Source: Saccharothrix tamanrassetensis
GTDB lineage: Bacteria > Actinomycetota > Actinomycetes > Mycobacteriales > Pseudonocardiaceae
Length of the DNA: 64,000 nucleotides
Reading direction: 5' to 3'
NCBI RefSeq assembly: GCF_014203665.1
Contig: NZ_JACHJN010000015.1
Location: 1-64,000, forward strand
Shown in pieces: positions 8,589-17,993 of this stretch. The position numbers and the translations under genes are program-made. The notes beneath the pieces are model-generated. The model was not told the DNA's origin, ran no database searches, and was given only the letters and a program-made list of their open reading frames with translations. The stretch's first letter is position 1. Every line of letters starts with the position of its first letter.

Positions 8589-9347
8589 TCAGCGAAATTT
8601 TCCGTGACGTCCGTCGCCCGCCAGAAAACGGGACAGGCCGGTTTCGACTTCGCGCAGCGACACCACGCCGCGGTCGCGTTCGTTGGCCAGGGCGTCCCGC
8701 TCGGACAGCCCGTCCTGCTCCAGCACCGACAGCCGGTCCTCGCGCAGGCACGTCTGCGGGAACGCCGCGATCTCCCGCGCCAACCCCTCGGCCGCCGCCC
8801 GCGCCGTCCCGGCCGGCACCACCCGGTTGGCCAACCCGATCGCCAGCGCCTCGTCCGCGAGCACCGGACGCCCGGTCAGGATCAGGTCCATCGCCCGGGA
8901 CTGCCCGATCAGCCGGGGCAGCCGCACGGTCCCGCCGTCGATCAGCGGCACGCCCCACCGCCGGCAGAACACGCCGAACACCGCGTCCTCGTCCGCCACC
9001 CGCAGGTCGCACCACAGCGCCAGTTCCAGCCCGCCCGCCACCGCGTGCCCGGACACCGCCGCGATCACCGGCTTGGACAGCCGCAGCCGGGTCGGCCCCA
9101 TCGGACCGGACGGCGACAGCGGGTCGTTGCCGCGGTCCGTGCCCAGCGCCTTGAGGTCCGCGCCCGAGCAGAACGTGCCGCCCTCGCCGTGCAGCACGGC
9201 CACCGACAGCGACTCGTCCTCGTCGAACTCGCGGAACACCTCGGTCAGCGTGTGCGCGGTCGGCCCGTCCACCGCGTTGCGCACGGCGGGCCGGTCCAGC
9301 AGCACCGTGCAGATCGGACCGGACCTCTGCACCCGCACCGAACTCAC
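8589..9347 (-). CDS. Crotonase (enoyl-CoA hydratase/isomerase family)
   Basis: A 252-residue CoA-binding enzyme. The oxyanion-hole segments HGEGGTFCSGADLKA and SGHAVAGGLELALWCDLRVA are clear. The first catalytic Glu (in GGLELAL) is kept, but the second, normally in FGxPE, is replaced: the segment reads FGVFCRRWGVPLIDGG. It may therefore not be a plain hydratase. GTG 9347 is preceded by GGAG at good spacing, and upstream codons lack family similarity. It is divergent from the tmsA-like gene with a 195-bp gap, so a lipid role is plausible but unproven. Confidence 0.85.
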   Translation of the reverse strand: MSSVRVQRSGPICTVLLDRPAVRNAVDGPTAHTLTEVFREFDEDESLSVAVLHGEGGTFCSGADLKALGTDRGNDPLSPSGPMGPTRLRLSKPVIAAVSGHAVAGGLELALWCDLRVADEDAVFGVFCRRWGVPLIDGGTVRLPRLIGQSRAMDLILTGRPVLADEALAIGLANRVVPAGTARAAAEGLAREIAAFPQTCLREDRLSVLEQDGLSERDALANERDRGVVSLREVETGLSRFLAGDGRHGKFR

Positions 9348-9542
9348 AGCTCCGGTCGCCCCCGTTCGGTGATCGCCGCGTCGACGGCTGCCGAACCCCG
9401 GTCCGCAACCCGTCGCCGGCCGCGGCCGGCCGCCGGTGGGAGGCACGAGGTCGTTCCCGGCCAGGGTACTACTGGACGGTAACTTCGCGGCCGGTGGAAT
9501 TTGGGGGTGCTGATCATCGATCGGCGGCCTAACGTCGGACCC

Positions 9543-10874
9543 GTGAGCGATCACAGCCAGGCGGTGGCCGCGTTGCGCGGCCAATACTCGGCGATCCCGA
9601 CGGGTGCTCCCGTCCGGCTCGCCAAGCCGACGTCGAACCTGTTCCGGTTCCGCGCCGACCAACCCGGCGGGCTCGACGTGGCCCGCTTCGACCGGGTCCT
9701 GTCCGTGGACCCGGCTGCCCGCACGGCCGAGGTGCAGGGCATGACCACCTACGAGCGCTTGGTGGACGCCACCCTGCCGCACGGCCTGATGCCGTTGGTG
9801 GTGCCGCAGCTCAAGACGATCACCGTGGGCGGCGCGGTGGCCGGGCTCGGCATCGAGTCCAGTTCGTTCCGCAATGGACTGCCGCACGAGTCGGTGCGCG
9901 AACTGGAGGTGATGACCGGCGACGGCGAGGTGGTGGTGGTGCACCCCGACGACGACCTGTTCCGCGGCTTCCCCAACTCGTACGGGACGCTGGGCTACGC
10001 GCTGCGGCTGGAGATCGAGCTGGAGCCGGTCAAGCCGTTCGTCCGGTTGCGGCACGTGCCGTTCGGGACGGCCGCCGAGTGCGCCGAGGTCATCGCGGCG
10101 GTCTGCGCGGAGCGGTCGTACCAGGGCGAGCCGGTGGACTTCATCGACGGCACGGTGTTCTCGGCGCACGAGCAGTACCTGACCCTGGCCGACTGGTCGG
10201 ACACCGCGCCGCACGTGTCGGACTACACCGGCCGCGACATCTACTACCGGTCCATCCAGGCCCGCCGCACGGACTACCTGACCGTGCGGGACTACCTGTG
10301 GCGGTGGGACACCGACTGGTTCTGGTGCTCGCGGGCGTTCGGCGTGCAGCGCCCGCTGGTCCGCCGGCTGGTGCCCAAGCGCTACCTGCGTTCGGACGTG
10401 TACCGCAAGATCGTGGCGTGGGACCGGCGCCGGGGCTTCACCGCCAAGCTCAGCAAGACCGTGCAGGAGTCGGTGATGCAGGACGTCGAGATCCCGGTGT
10501 CGAAGCTCGCCGAGTTCATGGACTTCTTCCACCGCGAGATCGGCATCGAGCCGGTGTGGATGTGCCCGTTGCGGCTGCGCGACCGGAAGGGGTGGCCGCT
10601 GTACCCGATGGACCCGGAGGAGCTGTACGTCAACGTCGGCTTCTGGTCCATCGTGGACCTGGCGCCCGGCGAGGAGATGGGCAGCCGCAACAGGCTGATC
10701 GAGCGCACGGTGGCGGAGCTGGGCGGGCACAAGTCGTTGTACTCCGACTCGTACTACGAGGAGGAGGAGTTCTGGGCGAACTACAACGGCCCGACGTACC
10801 GGGACCTGAAGCGGCGCTACGACGCCGACTCCCGGCTGCCGGACCTGTACGCCAAGTGTGTTCTCCGCAGTTGA
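9543..10874 (+). CDS. tmsA: FAD-binding oxidoreductase, 10-methylene fatty-acid reductase type (TmsA/BfaA-like)
   Basis: A 443-residue flavoprotein of the DHCR24/DWARF1-like FAD-linked oxidase group. The FAD domain shows PTGAPVRLAKPTSNLFRFR and KTITVGGAVAGLGIESSSFRNG; the C-terminal half is a cap domain rich in aromatic and charged residues. In actinobacteria such proteins beside a CFA-type methyltransferase reduce the 10-methylene group on acyl chains to 10-methyl (tuberculostearic-type) fatty acids. GTG 9543 is chosen because the 14 codons before it look non-coding. The methyltransferase partner follows after 160 bp of tandem repeats. Assignment rests on the pair and on motifs. Confidence 0.8.
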   Translation: MSDHSQAVAALRGQYSAIPTGAPVRLAKPTSNLFRFRADQPGGLDVARFDRVLSVDPAARTAEVQGMTTYERLVDATLPHGLMPLVVPQLKTITVGGAVAGLGIESSSFRNGLPHESVRELEVMTGDGEVVVVHPDDDLFRGFPNSYGTLGYALRLEIELEPVKPFVRLRHVPFGTAAECAEVIAAVCAERSYQGEPVDFIDGTVFSAHEQYLTLADWSDTAPHVSDYTGRDIYYRSIQARRTDYLTVRDYLWRWDTDWFWCSRAFGVQRPLVRRLVPKRYLRSDVYRKIVAWDRRRGFTAKLSKTVQESVMQDVEIPVSKLAEFMDFFHREIGIEPVWMCPLRLRDRKGWPLYPMDPEELYVNVGFWSIVDLAPGEEMGSRNRLIERTVAELGGHKSLYSDSYYEEEEFWANYNGPTYRDLKRRYDADSRLPDLYAKCVLRS

Positions 10875-10944
10875 TCCGGTGGCAGTTGATCCGGTGGCAG
10901 TCGAAACGGTGGCAGTCGATCCGGCGGCGGTCGATCCGGTGCGG
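10871..10944. repeat. 15-bp tandem repeat, about five copies, in the tmsA-tmsB gap
   Basis: Units starting at 10871, 10886, 10901, 10916 and 10931 follow the pattern TTGATCCGGTGGCAG with drift. The first unit contains the tmsA stop codon. The repeat accounts for nearly half of the gap between the two genes and may separate or tune their expression. Confidence 0.8.
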
Positions 10945-11034
10945 TCGACCGGCTCCGGTTCCGGTCGAGCGTGGCAGTTGTTCCGTGGCAGGGCGATTCC
11001 GGGTAGTCGTTCTCGGTAGGTGAATGGAGGGTCC

Positions 11035-12270
11035 ATGCGGTTGGCCGAGGTGTTCCAACGGGCGGTCGGAAGCGACTCGTCGGTGGAGTTCAGCGCGTAC
11101 GACGGCAGCCACGCGGGGCCGGCCGGCGCAGGTGTGCGCATCGAGGTGCGGTCACCGCAAGCGCTGTCGTACCTGGCATCCGCCCCCGGCGAGCTGGGCT
11201 TGGCCCGCGCCTACGTCACCGGGCACCTGGAGATTATCGGGGACGTCTACGGCGCCCTGGCGCACCTGTCCGAGATGTCGCTGCGCGAAGTGCCGTGGGC
11301 GGAACGGATCGAGCTGTTGCGCACGTTGGGGCGGCAGCGGTTGAGTTCCCGGATCGAGATCCCGCCGCAGGAGCGCAGACTGCACGGCCTGCGGCACTCC
11401 AAGGCACGCGACCGGGAAGCCATCGCCCACCACTACGACGTGTCGAACACGTTCTACGAGTGGATCCTGGGGCCGTCCATGGCCTACACGTGCGCCGTCT
11501 ACCCGACCGCGACGTCCACGTTGGAGGAAGCCCAGTTCGAGAAGCACGACCTGGTGGCGCGCAAGCTCGGGCTGAAGTCCGGTATGCGCCTGCTGGACGT
11601 GGGCTGCGGCTGGGGCGGCATGGTGATGCACGCGGCGCGTGAGTACGGCGTCAAGGCGCTGGGTGTCACGCTGTCGCGGAACCAGGCGGAGTGGGCGCAG
11701 AAGGCGATCGCCGAGGCCGGGTTGTCGGAGCTGGCGGAAGTCCGCTACCTGGACTACCGGGACGTGCGGGAGACCGGTTTCGACGCGGTCAGCTCCATCG
11801 GCCTGACCGAGCACATCGGCAAGGCCAAGCTGCCGGCGTACTTCCGCTTCCTGTACCGGAAGCTGAAGCCGGGCGGCCGGATGCTCAACCACTGCATCAC
11901 GCGCCCCGACAACCGCCAGCGCGCCCGGACCGGCGGGTTCATCAACCGGTACGTGTTCCCCGACGGCGAGCTGGTCGGGCCGGGGCACATCGTGTCGCTG
12001 ATGCACGACACCGGGTTCGAGGTGCGGCACGAGGAGAACATCCGGGAGCACTACGCCATGACGTTGGCGGCCTGGTGCGCGAACCTGGACAAGCACTGGG
12101 ACGAGGCCGTGGCCGAGGTCGGGCTGGGGCGGGCGCGGGTGTGGAAGCTGTACCTGGCCGCTTCGCGGTTGGGGTTCGAGCGCAACAACATCCAGTTGCA
12201 CCAGGTGTTGGGCGTGAAGCTGGACGGGACGTCGTCGCGGATGCCGTTGCGCCCGACCTGGGCTAGCTGA
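11035..12270 (+). CDS. tmsB: SAM-dependent fatty-acyl methyltransferase (CFA/TmsB/BfaB-like)
   Basis: A 411-residue cyclopropane-fatty-acid-synthase-family enzyme. A variable N-terminal region is followed by HHYDVSNTFYEW, the SAM motif LLDVGCGWGGM, VTLSRNQ, and GGFINRYVFPDGEL, all diagnostic of CFA/mycolic methyltransferases. Next to the TmsA-like flavoprotein it is best read as the enzyme that adds the 10-methylene group to oleoyl chains in membrane phospholipids. GGAGG sits 5 bases before ATG 11035. Its 3' end overlaps the convergent DUF397 gene by 8 bases. A plain cyclopropane synthase is the alternative. Confidence 0.85.
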   Translation: MRLAEVFQRAVGSDSSVEFSAYDGSHAGPAGAGVRIEVRSPQALSYLASAPGELGLARAYVTGHLEIIGDVYGALAHLSEMSLREVPWAERIELLRTLGRQRLSSRIEIPPQERRLHGLRHSKARDREAIAHHYDVSNTFYEWILGPSMAYTCAVYPTATSTLEEAQFEKHDLVARKLGLKSGMRLLDVGCGWGGMVMHAAREYGVKALGVTLSRNQAEWAQKAIAEAGLSELAEVRYLDYRDVRETGFDAVSSIGLTEHIGKAKLPAYFRFLYRKLKPGGRMLNHCITRPDNRQRARTGGFINRYVFPDGELVGPGHIVSLMHDTGFEVRHEENIREHYAMTLAAWCANLDKHWDEAVAEVGLGRARVWKLYLAASRLGFERNNIQLHQVLGVKLDGTSSRMPLRPTWAS

Positions 12271-12442
12271 GGGACGACAGGAAGTCGGTCCACCGGGTGC
12301 GAGGAACCCGCAGGGCTTCGCCTTGCGGGTTCTTCGAGTCCCGGATACCGGCGTCGGTGGTGGTCAGCCGCACTTCGACGCAGTTGTCGTTGCCGCCCGT
12401 GCTGTAGCTGCTCTTGAACCATTCGGTGTCGTGCAGGGTCAC
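12263..12442 (-). CDS. DUF397 small protein (partner of an XRE regulator)
   Basis: A 59-residue protein running from GTG 12442 to TAG 12265-12263. It has the DUF397 signature: WFKSSYS near residue 8, NCVEV near residue 21, and RDSKNPQGEALRVP, ending W-x-x-FLSSL. Its start overlaps the stop of the upstream XRE regulator by 4 bases (GTGA), so the two are translationally coupled. In Streptomyces, WhiJ-like regulators act with such DUF397 partners in developmental control. The stop overlaps the tmsB 3' end. Confidence 0.85.
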   Translation of the reverse strand: MTLHDTEWFKSSYSTGGNDNCVEVRLTTTDAGIRDSKNPQGEALRVPRTRWTDFLSSLS

Positions 12443-13302
12443 GTCGCCTCCAGGGCCGCTTCGAGTCGCGAACGTGATTCTTCCTCACTGAGGGCGATTT
12501 TCCGTAGTCGCTGGAATCCCCGGTCGATGGAGTCGGTGTCCGTCGGATCGTCCAGGTACATCGATGGGCCGTATGCCACGGGCAGCAGACCGACCCTGCG
12601 CGCGCCCTCGAACTCGAGGAGGACCAACGCGCCTTGAGGGCATGGGTTCCATGGGTCGTTCGACTCGACCAGGCGAAGCGAGATGTTGGGTCGTCGCACG
12701 AGGCCGAGGAGGTGTTCGACCTGTCGGCGCATGACCTCTCGGCCGGCAACCGGTGTGGTCAGCGCGTCGTCGGTGAAGATGAACTCGAACTCCTTGTCGG
12801 GCAGCAGCTTCTGCCGTTCCAAGCGGAAGGCCACCCGCCTCGCTCGCTCCTCGTAAGAGGGCGTCGGCCACCAGACGCCATCGCAAGCCGCCACCAGACC
12901 CTCGGTGTACTCGGGGATCTGGAGTAGGCCGGGGACCACTCCCCGGTCGTAGTAGGAGATGGTGGTGGCGTCTGCTTCGAGGTCGGCGATGCGGCTGTGG
13001 GCACCGGGTAGCAGATCGACGTAGGCACGCTTGGGCTGTCGTTGCCGAGCCTCCACCCCCATGGCGAGCACCTTCTTGCGGTCCCGTGCGGTCGCGCCGT
13101 AGAAGGTGAGCAGCTGTTCCAAGTCGTTGGCCTTCAGGGTGGACCGGCCGTCTTCGACCTTGATCAGTCGGCTCCGGTCCTTGCCGATCAGCGCCCCGGA
13201 CTCGTCCAACGACTTGCCCGCCGCCAGGCGCAGCCGCTTCAGCTCGCCGCCGAGCAGTCGCCTCGGCATGGTCTGCACGGCTTCACCCACGTCGGCCTCC
13301 AC
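12439..13302 (-). CDS. XRE-type regulator with DUF5753 (WhiJ-like)
   Basis: A 287-residue DNA-binding protein. Residues about 15-75 form the lambda-repressor-type helix-turn-helix (LKRLRLAAGKSLDESGALI then RLIKVEDG), and the rest is the DUF5753 domain with YYDRGVVPGLLQIPEYTE and RRQVEHLLGLVRRPNISLRL. It is followed by a coupled DUF397 gene and faces a small divergent gene, the three-part arrangement of actinomycete WhiJ/AbaA-type loci. It probably controls the divergent promoter and itself. A shorter start at the ATG of MPRRLLGGELKRL is possible. Confidence 0.88.
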   Translation of the reverse strand: MEADVGEAVQTMPRRLLGGELKRLRLAAGKSLDESGALIGKDRSRLIKVEDGRSTLKANDLEQLLTFYGATARDRKKVLAMGVEARQRQPKRAYVDLLPGAHSRIADLEADATTISYYDRGVVPGLLQIPEYTEGLVAACDGVWWPTPSYEERARRVAFRLERQKLLPDKEFEFIFTDDALTTPVAGREVMRRQVEHLLGLVRRPNISLRLVESNDPWNPCPQGALVLLEFEGARRVGLLPVAYGPSMYLDDPTDTDSIDRGFQRLRKIALSEEESRSRLEAALEAT

Positions 13303-13405
13303 TGGAATACCACTCGTTCAGGGCAATGCGAAAGCTACACGTGGTCCCATAGCCTTGCTACACCAAGCAGCACTACCTGCGTTCAGCCTAGTGGAGGAGA
13401 AACCC

Positions 13406-13610
13406 GTGAAAACCGACTACCCGGCCGTCGCGGTGATGGCATCGGTGGCCGTCGCCAAGGAGGCCACCGTCAAGACCCGCACCGACATGGACGAGCACGA
13501 CCTGTACGTGGTCTTCGACGGTGACCCGATGTCGTTCGAACTGACCCTGTCCCGCGAGGTCGCGGCCGTGTGCGTCGCCCAGTTCAGCGAAGCGCTGCGG
13601 GAACTGCCCG

Positions 13611-13618
<8 letters not shown>
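13406..13618 (+). CDS. Small acidic protein divergent from the XRE regulator
   Basis: A 70-residue protein from GTG 13406, with GGAGGAG 7 bases upstream. It has no signal peptide or membrane segment. The C-terminal half (DLYVVFDGDPMSFELTLSREVAAVC, then FSEALREL) is acidic and predicted beta then alpha. I do not recognise a named family, but a small gene in the same divergent position is seen at the second XRE/DUF397 cassette of this window (50473-50727). Its last 8 bases overlap the convergent protease gene. It could be an effector or antagonist of the regulator. Confidence 0.65.
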
Positions 13619-14504
<886 letters not shown>

Positions 14505-14595
14505 GCACCGAGCTTCACGCGCGCGGCTGTGAACGAGCTGAGCGTCCGCACAGGACTTGCCAAGAACACAGACCCTGCCGAGAACCGCAGCGCGC

Positions 14596-16731
14596 TCAGG
14601 CCCTGCCCAGAACCCGGCGCACCTCGTCCGCGGTGAGCGGGCCCGCCCCGAACAGCGGCCCCTGCGCGCCGGTCACGCCGAGCTCGGCGAGCCGTCGCGC
14701 CTCGTACGCCGTGCCGACGCCCGCCGCGTACAGCGGGAGGCCCAACGTCCGCGCCCACCCCAGCAACGCGACGGCGGCGCTCTCGTCGAGCCGGTTCGAG
14801 CCCTCCGCCAGCCCGTGCACCGGGAAGCCCTGGAACGTCAGGCCGTGCAGGGGGATCCGGCGCAGCTTGTCCACCGGGATGTTGCCGCCGCCCACCTGGT
14901 CCAGCACGAACCGCACGCCGTGCCCGGCCAGGATGTCGAGCTCCTCCGCCTGGTCCTCGTTGATCAGCGCGGGCAGCTGCTCGGCGAGTTCGAACCGCAG
15001 CATCGACGCCGGCAGCGCGGCCTCCCGCAGGATCCGCCGCACCTCGGCGACCAGCTCCGGCTCCTGGCACTGCCGCGCGGTCAGGTCCATGGTCAGCACG
15101 GGCGCGCGCGGGCCGAACTCGGCGTACCACGCGCCGGCCTGCCGGCAGGCCTGCTCCATCGCCCACCGGCCCAGCCGCACCGCCATCCCGGTGCACGCGG
15201 ACAGCGACGCCAGCGACTGCGGGTCCAGCAGGCCGTGCTCGGGGTGGTCCCAGCCCAGTCGGGCCTCCACCGCGATCAGCGACCGACCCGCCAGCGCGTA
15301 CACCGGCTCGTAGTCGACCCGGAACTCACCCTGCTCCAGGCCGCCCGCGATGGACGCCGCCAGCACCAGCCGCTCCCGGTCGCGCTGGTCCCGTGACCGG
15401 TCGTACAGCGCCCACTGCGCCTTGCCGTCGTCCTTGGCCCACCGCAGCGTCACGTCCAGGCACCGCATCAGCTCCGCCGCGTCCCCGCCCCTGGCGGGTT
15501 GCAGGACGATGCCGACGCTGGCGGTCACCCCGATGCCGTGGTCGCCCACCCACACCGGTTCGGCGAGCAGGTCGACGGCCTCCTCGGCGAGCGCCACCAC
15601 GGCCGGGATGTCCGCCGGGTCGCGGATCAGCACGCCGAACTCGTCCGGCCCGATCCGGGCGAGCTGCCCGACGCCGCCGAACACCGTCCGCAGGTGCCCG
15701 GCCACCACGGTGAGCAGCCGGTTGCCGACGTCGTGCCCGAACGCGTCGTTGACCACCCGGAACCCGTCGATGTCGAACGCCACCAGCGCCAGCGAGGCCG
15801 GACCCTTGGTGCCGACCGTGCTCTCCAGCCAGCCCAGGAACTGCGGCCGGTTCGCCAGCCCGGTGTGCACGTCGTTCAGGCTCTGCCGCACCAGCTGCGA
15901 CTGGAGCGCCCGCACCTCGTCCAGGCTCTCGATCATGGTCACGTGGTACGCGGGCTCGCCCGCCTCGTCGCGCACCAGCGCCACCGCGATCAGCACGTCG
16001 AGGTAGTCGCCGTCCTTGCACAGCAGCCGCAGCTCGGCCCGCACGTGCTCACGCGCGCCGGACCGGAGCGCCTCGCGGAGCGTCGCGACCGTCGGCTGGT
16101 CGCCCGGGTGCACGATGTCCTGAGCGTTCAGGCTCGCCAGCTCCTCGGCCGAGTAGCCGAGCATGTTCAGCAGGGCGTCGTTGAAGTCCAGCAGCTCACT
16201 GGCCATCCCGGTCAGCGCGATGGCGACGGCGGACGTGCGGAACACGGCCCGGAACTTCGCCTCGCTGGCCCGCAGCGCCGACTCGGCGTCCCGGATGCTC
16301 CGGAAGGCGGCGGCCTGCGCCAGCTCCTGCTGTTCCAGGGTGCGGTCGCGCAGCGCCTCGCCGTAGCCGGCGGCGATCCCGCCGAGCAGGGACATCAGCC
16401 GGTGGGACCGGTCACCGGACAGCTCGAAGTGGTCCGGCAGGTGCTCGCCGAGGAACACCAGCGACTTCTCCAGCGTGGCGACGGAGACGAAGCCGTGCTC
16501 GACCAGCGACCGCCCGACCTGGTGCACGGCGCCTGCCGGGTACGGGTCGCGCACCATCGCCGCGTGCAGCTCGTCGGTGAATTCGGCGAGCGTCTCGCGC
16601 AGCTCGTGCTGTCCGACGGGCACGGTCGGACCGACGAACGCCGCCCAGCGTCGCGCGAACTCGTCACGGGCGAGTTCGAATGCGCCGAGTCCACCGTGCG
16701 ACGCGGCGCCTGCCTGTCCGACCATCTTCAT
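14596..16731 (-). CDS. PAS-GGDEF-EAL protein with degenerate catalytic motifs
   Basis: A 711-residue cyclic-di-GMP signalling protein. An N-terminal helical region of about 160 residues is followed by a PAS domain (about 165-285), a GGDEF domain (about 300-455) and an EAL domain (about 460-705). The GGDEF site reads GPDEF. The EAL site reads EAR, the usual NLSARQ is DLTARQ, and DDFGTGYS is LDQVGGGN, so the phosphodiesterase half looks inactive. It may sense or bind c-di-GMP rather than break it down. Transcribed alone; a near-palindrome TACCAGTTGGTA lies about 180 bp upstream. Confidence 0.88.
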   Translation of the reverse strand: MKMVGQAGAASHGGLGAFELARDEFARRWAAFVGPTVPVGQHELRETLAEFTDELHAAMVRDPYPAGAVHQVGRSLVEHGFVSVATLEKSLVFLGEHLPDHFELSGDRSHRLMSLLGGIAAGYGEALRDRTLEQQELAQAAAFRSIRDAESALRASEAKFRAVFRTSAVAIALTGMASELLDFNDALLNMLGYSAEELASLNAQDIVHPGDQPTVATLREALRSGAREHVRAELRLLCKDGDYLDVLIAVALVRDEAGEPAYHVTMIESLDEVRALQSQLVRQSLNDVHTGLANRPQFLGWLESTVGTKGPASLALVAFDIDGFRVVNDAFGHDVGNRLLTVVAGHLRTVFGGVGQLARIGPDEFGVLIRDPADIPAVVALAEEAVDLLAEPVWVGDHGIGVTASVGIVLQPARGGDAAELMRCLDVTLRWAKDDGKAQWALYDRSRDQRDRERLVLAASIAGGLEQGEFRVDYEPVYALAGRSLIAVEARLGWDHPEHGLLDPQSLASLSACTGMAVRLGRWAMEQACRQAGAWYAEFGPRAPVLTMDLTARQCQEPELVAEVRRILREAALPASMLRFELAEQLPALINEDQAEELDILAGHGVRFVLDQVGGGNIPVDKLRRIPLHGLTFQGFPVHGLAEGSNRLDESAAVALLGWARTLGLPLYAAGVGTAYEARRLAELGVTGAQGPLFGAGPLTADEVRRVLGRA

Positions 16732-16937
16732 TCAGCTCTGGAAGGCCAATCGTCGAGGACCGACCGGTGCCGGGTTGTCGCGGACGAGTCCACCGCGATG
16801 GTCCGACGTGCGCATTCGCGTTCTATGTCACTCGAATGGGCGTATCGGTGATCCGCTGGTCGTCGCTGAGCTTACTGGCCGGCTCCCGAATCGGCACAAG
16901 ATGATCCGTTACCAGTTGGTAGGCACGTCGGGGAGGT

Positions 16938-16974
16938 GGGCGGACCGGGGCCGGCGAAGTGCCCCGGTCCGCCC
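16938..16974. terminator. Terminator after the solute-binding protein gene
   Basis: Perfect 14-bp arms at 16938-16951 and 16961-16974 around a 9-base loop, four bases past the minus-strand stop at 16978. This is a strong GC hairpin and the likely end of the leader peptide-LLM-lipoprotein transcript. Confidence 0.7.
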
Positions 16975-16977
16975 GGC

Positions 16978-17892
16978 TCAGGTGCGCTCCGGCGGGCTGA
17001 TCAGGGACTCCGGGATGGCCGAGTCCCGAGTGCCCCACTTGTCCAGGATCCGCTGGTAGACGCCGTCCGCGATGAGCTTGTTCACCGCCGCCTGGAATGC
17101 CGGCGCGAGCGGCGAACCCTTCCGGAACGCGAATCCGACGTCGAGTCGCTTGAACTCGCCGAGGAAATTCACGTTCGGCTGGTTCGCGGCGGCGTAGCGC
17201 AAACCGTTGATGGTGCTCATCACGACGTCGATGTGACGTTGCTGGAGCCCCAGGAAAACCGCCGCGTTCTCGGAGAAGCTGAGCACCTCGTAAGGAGGTT
17301 TCCCGGCGTCCGGGCAGATGTGCTTCTCCTTCTCCAGAGTCGCCTCGAACGTGGTGCCGGAGCCAGTTCCGACCTTCAGGCCGCACAGTTCAAGCAGGCT
17401 CTGCACCTTCGGCAGCCGGTTGTCGTCCGCCCGCACGGCGAAACCCTGGCCGTCGTTGATGTAGGTGACGAAGTCGATGGTCTTCTTCCGCGCCTCGGTG
17501 ACGCCGAAGTTGCCGGTGCCGACCTGGTACTTGCCGCTGCCCAGCGCGGGGAGGATGACCTCGAACGCGGCCACCTCGCGCTCGATCCGCACGCCCAGCA
17601 GCCTGCCGACCGCCTCGGCGACGTCGACGTCCTGGCCGAGGATGGTCTTGTTGTCCTCGGCGTAGTAGGACGACGGCGGCTGGCTGCCCACCGACGACCC
17701 GAACTTCACCACCCCGGCGTCGCGGACCTCCTGGGGCAGCAGCGCGGCCAGCGCCTCGTCCTTGGCCAGCGAGGACAGCACGTCCACGTCGGGCTGCACG
17801 CCGGCGGCGGGCGGGTTCGCGTCGGCCGCGCCGCAGCCGGCGACCACCAGCGCCAACAGGCTGGTCAGCATCAGCAGGCATTTCGCGCGCAT
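16978..17892 (-). CDS. Amino-acid/sulfur-type ABC transporter solute-binding lipoprotein
   Basis: A 304-residue lipoprotein of the family-3 (polar amino acid) solute-binding group. The signal LLALVVAGC gives the lipobox Cys near residue 20; later segments such as ILPALGSGKYQVGTGNFGVTEARKKTIDFV are typical of the SBP_bac_3 fold. I chose ATG 17892 (AAGGA upstream), which gives a normal lipoprotein signal. An earlier ATG at 17997 overlaps the LLM stop (ATGA) but would add 35 residues made largely of a translated 15-bp repeat. With the divergent permease and ATPase it completes an importer, probably for a sulfur compound. Confidence 0.88.
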   Translation of the reverse strand: MRAKCLLMLTSLLALVVAGCGAADANPPAAGVQPDVDVLSSLAKDEALAALLPQEVRDAGVVKFGSSVGSQPPSSYYAEDNKTILGQDVDVAEAVGRLLGVRIEREVAAFEVILPALGSGKYQVGTGNFGVTEARKKTIDFVTYINDGQGFAVRADDNRLPKVQSLLELCGLKVGTGSGTTFEATLEKEKHICPDAGKPPYEVLSFSENAAVFLGLQQRHIDVVMSTINGLRYAAANQPNVNFLGEFKRLDVGFAFRKGSPLAPAFQAAVNKLIADGVYQRILDKWGTRDSAIPESLISPPERT

Positions 17893-17925
17893 CCAGGTCA
17901 GGTCCTTTTCGAACGGCAGCGGGTC

Positions 17926-17985
17926 GGTGGTGTGCGGGCGGGTGGTGTGCGGGCGGGTGGTGTGCGGGCGGGTGGTGTGCGGAGT
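17926..17985. repeat. 15-bp tandem repeat, four copies, at the LLM/lipoprotein junction
   Basis: Units GGTGGTGTGCGGGCG start at 17926, 17941, 17956 and 17971 (last one diverged). If translated on the minus strand from ATG 17997 they give repeated RPHTT. They separate the coupled start at 17997 from the likely lipoprotein start at 17892. Confidence 0.85.
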
Positions 17986-17993
17986 GTGGACGC

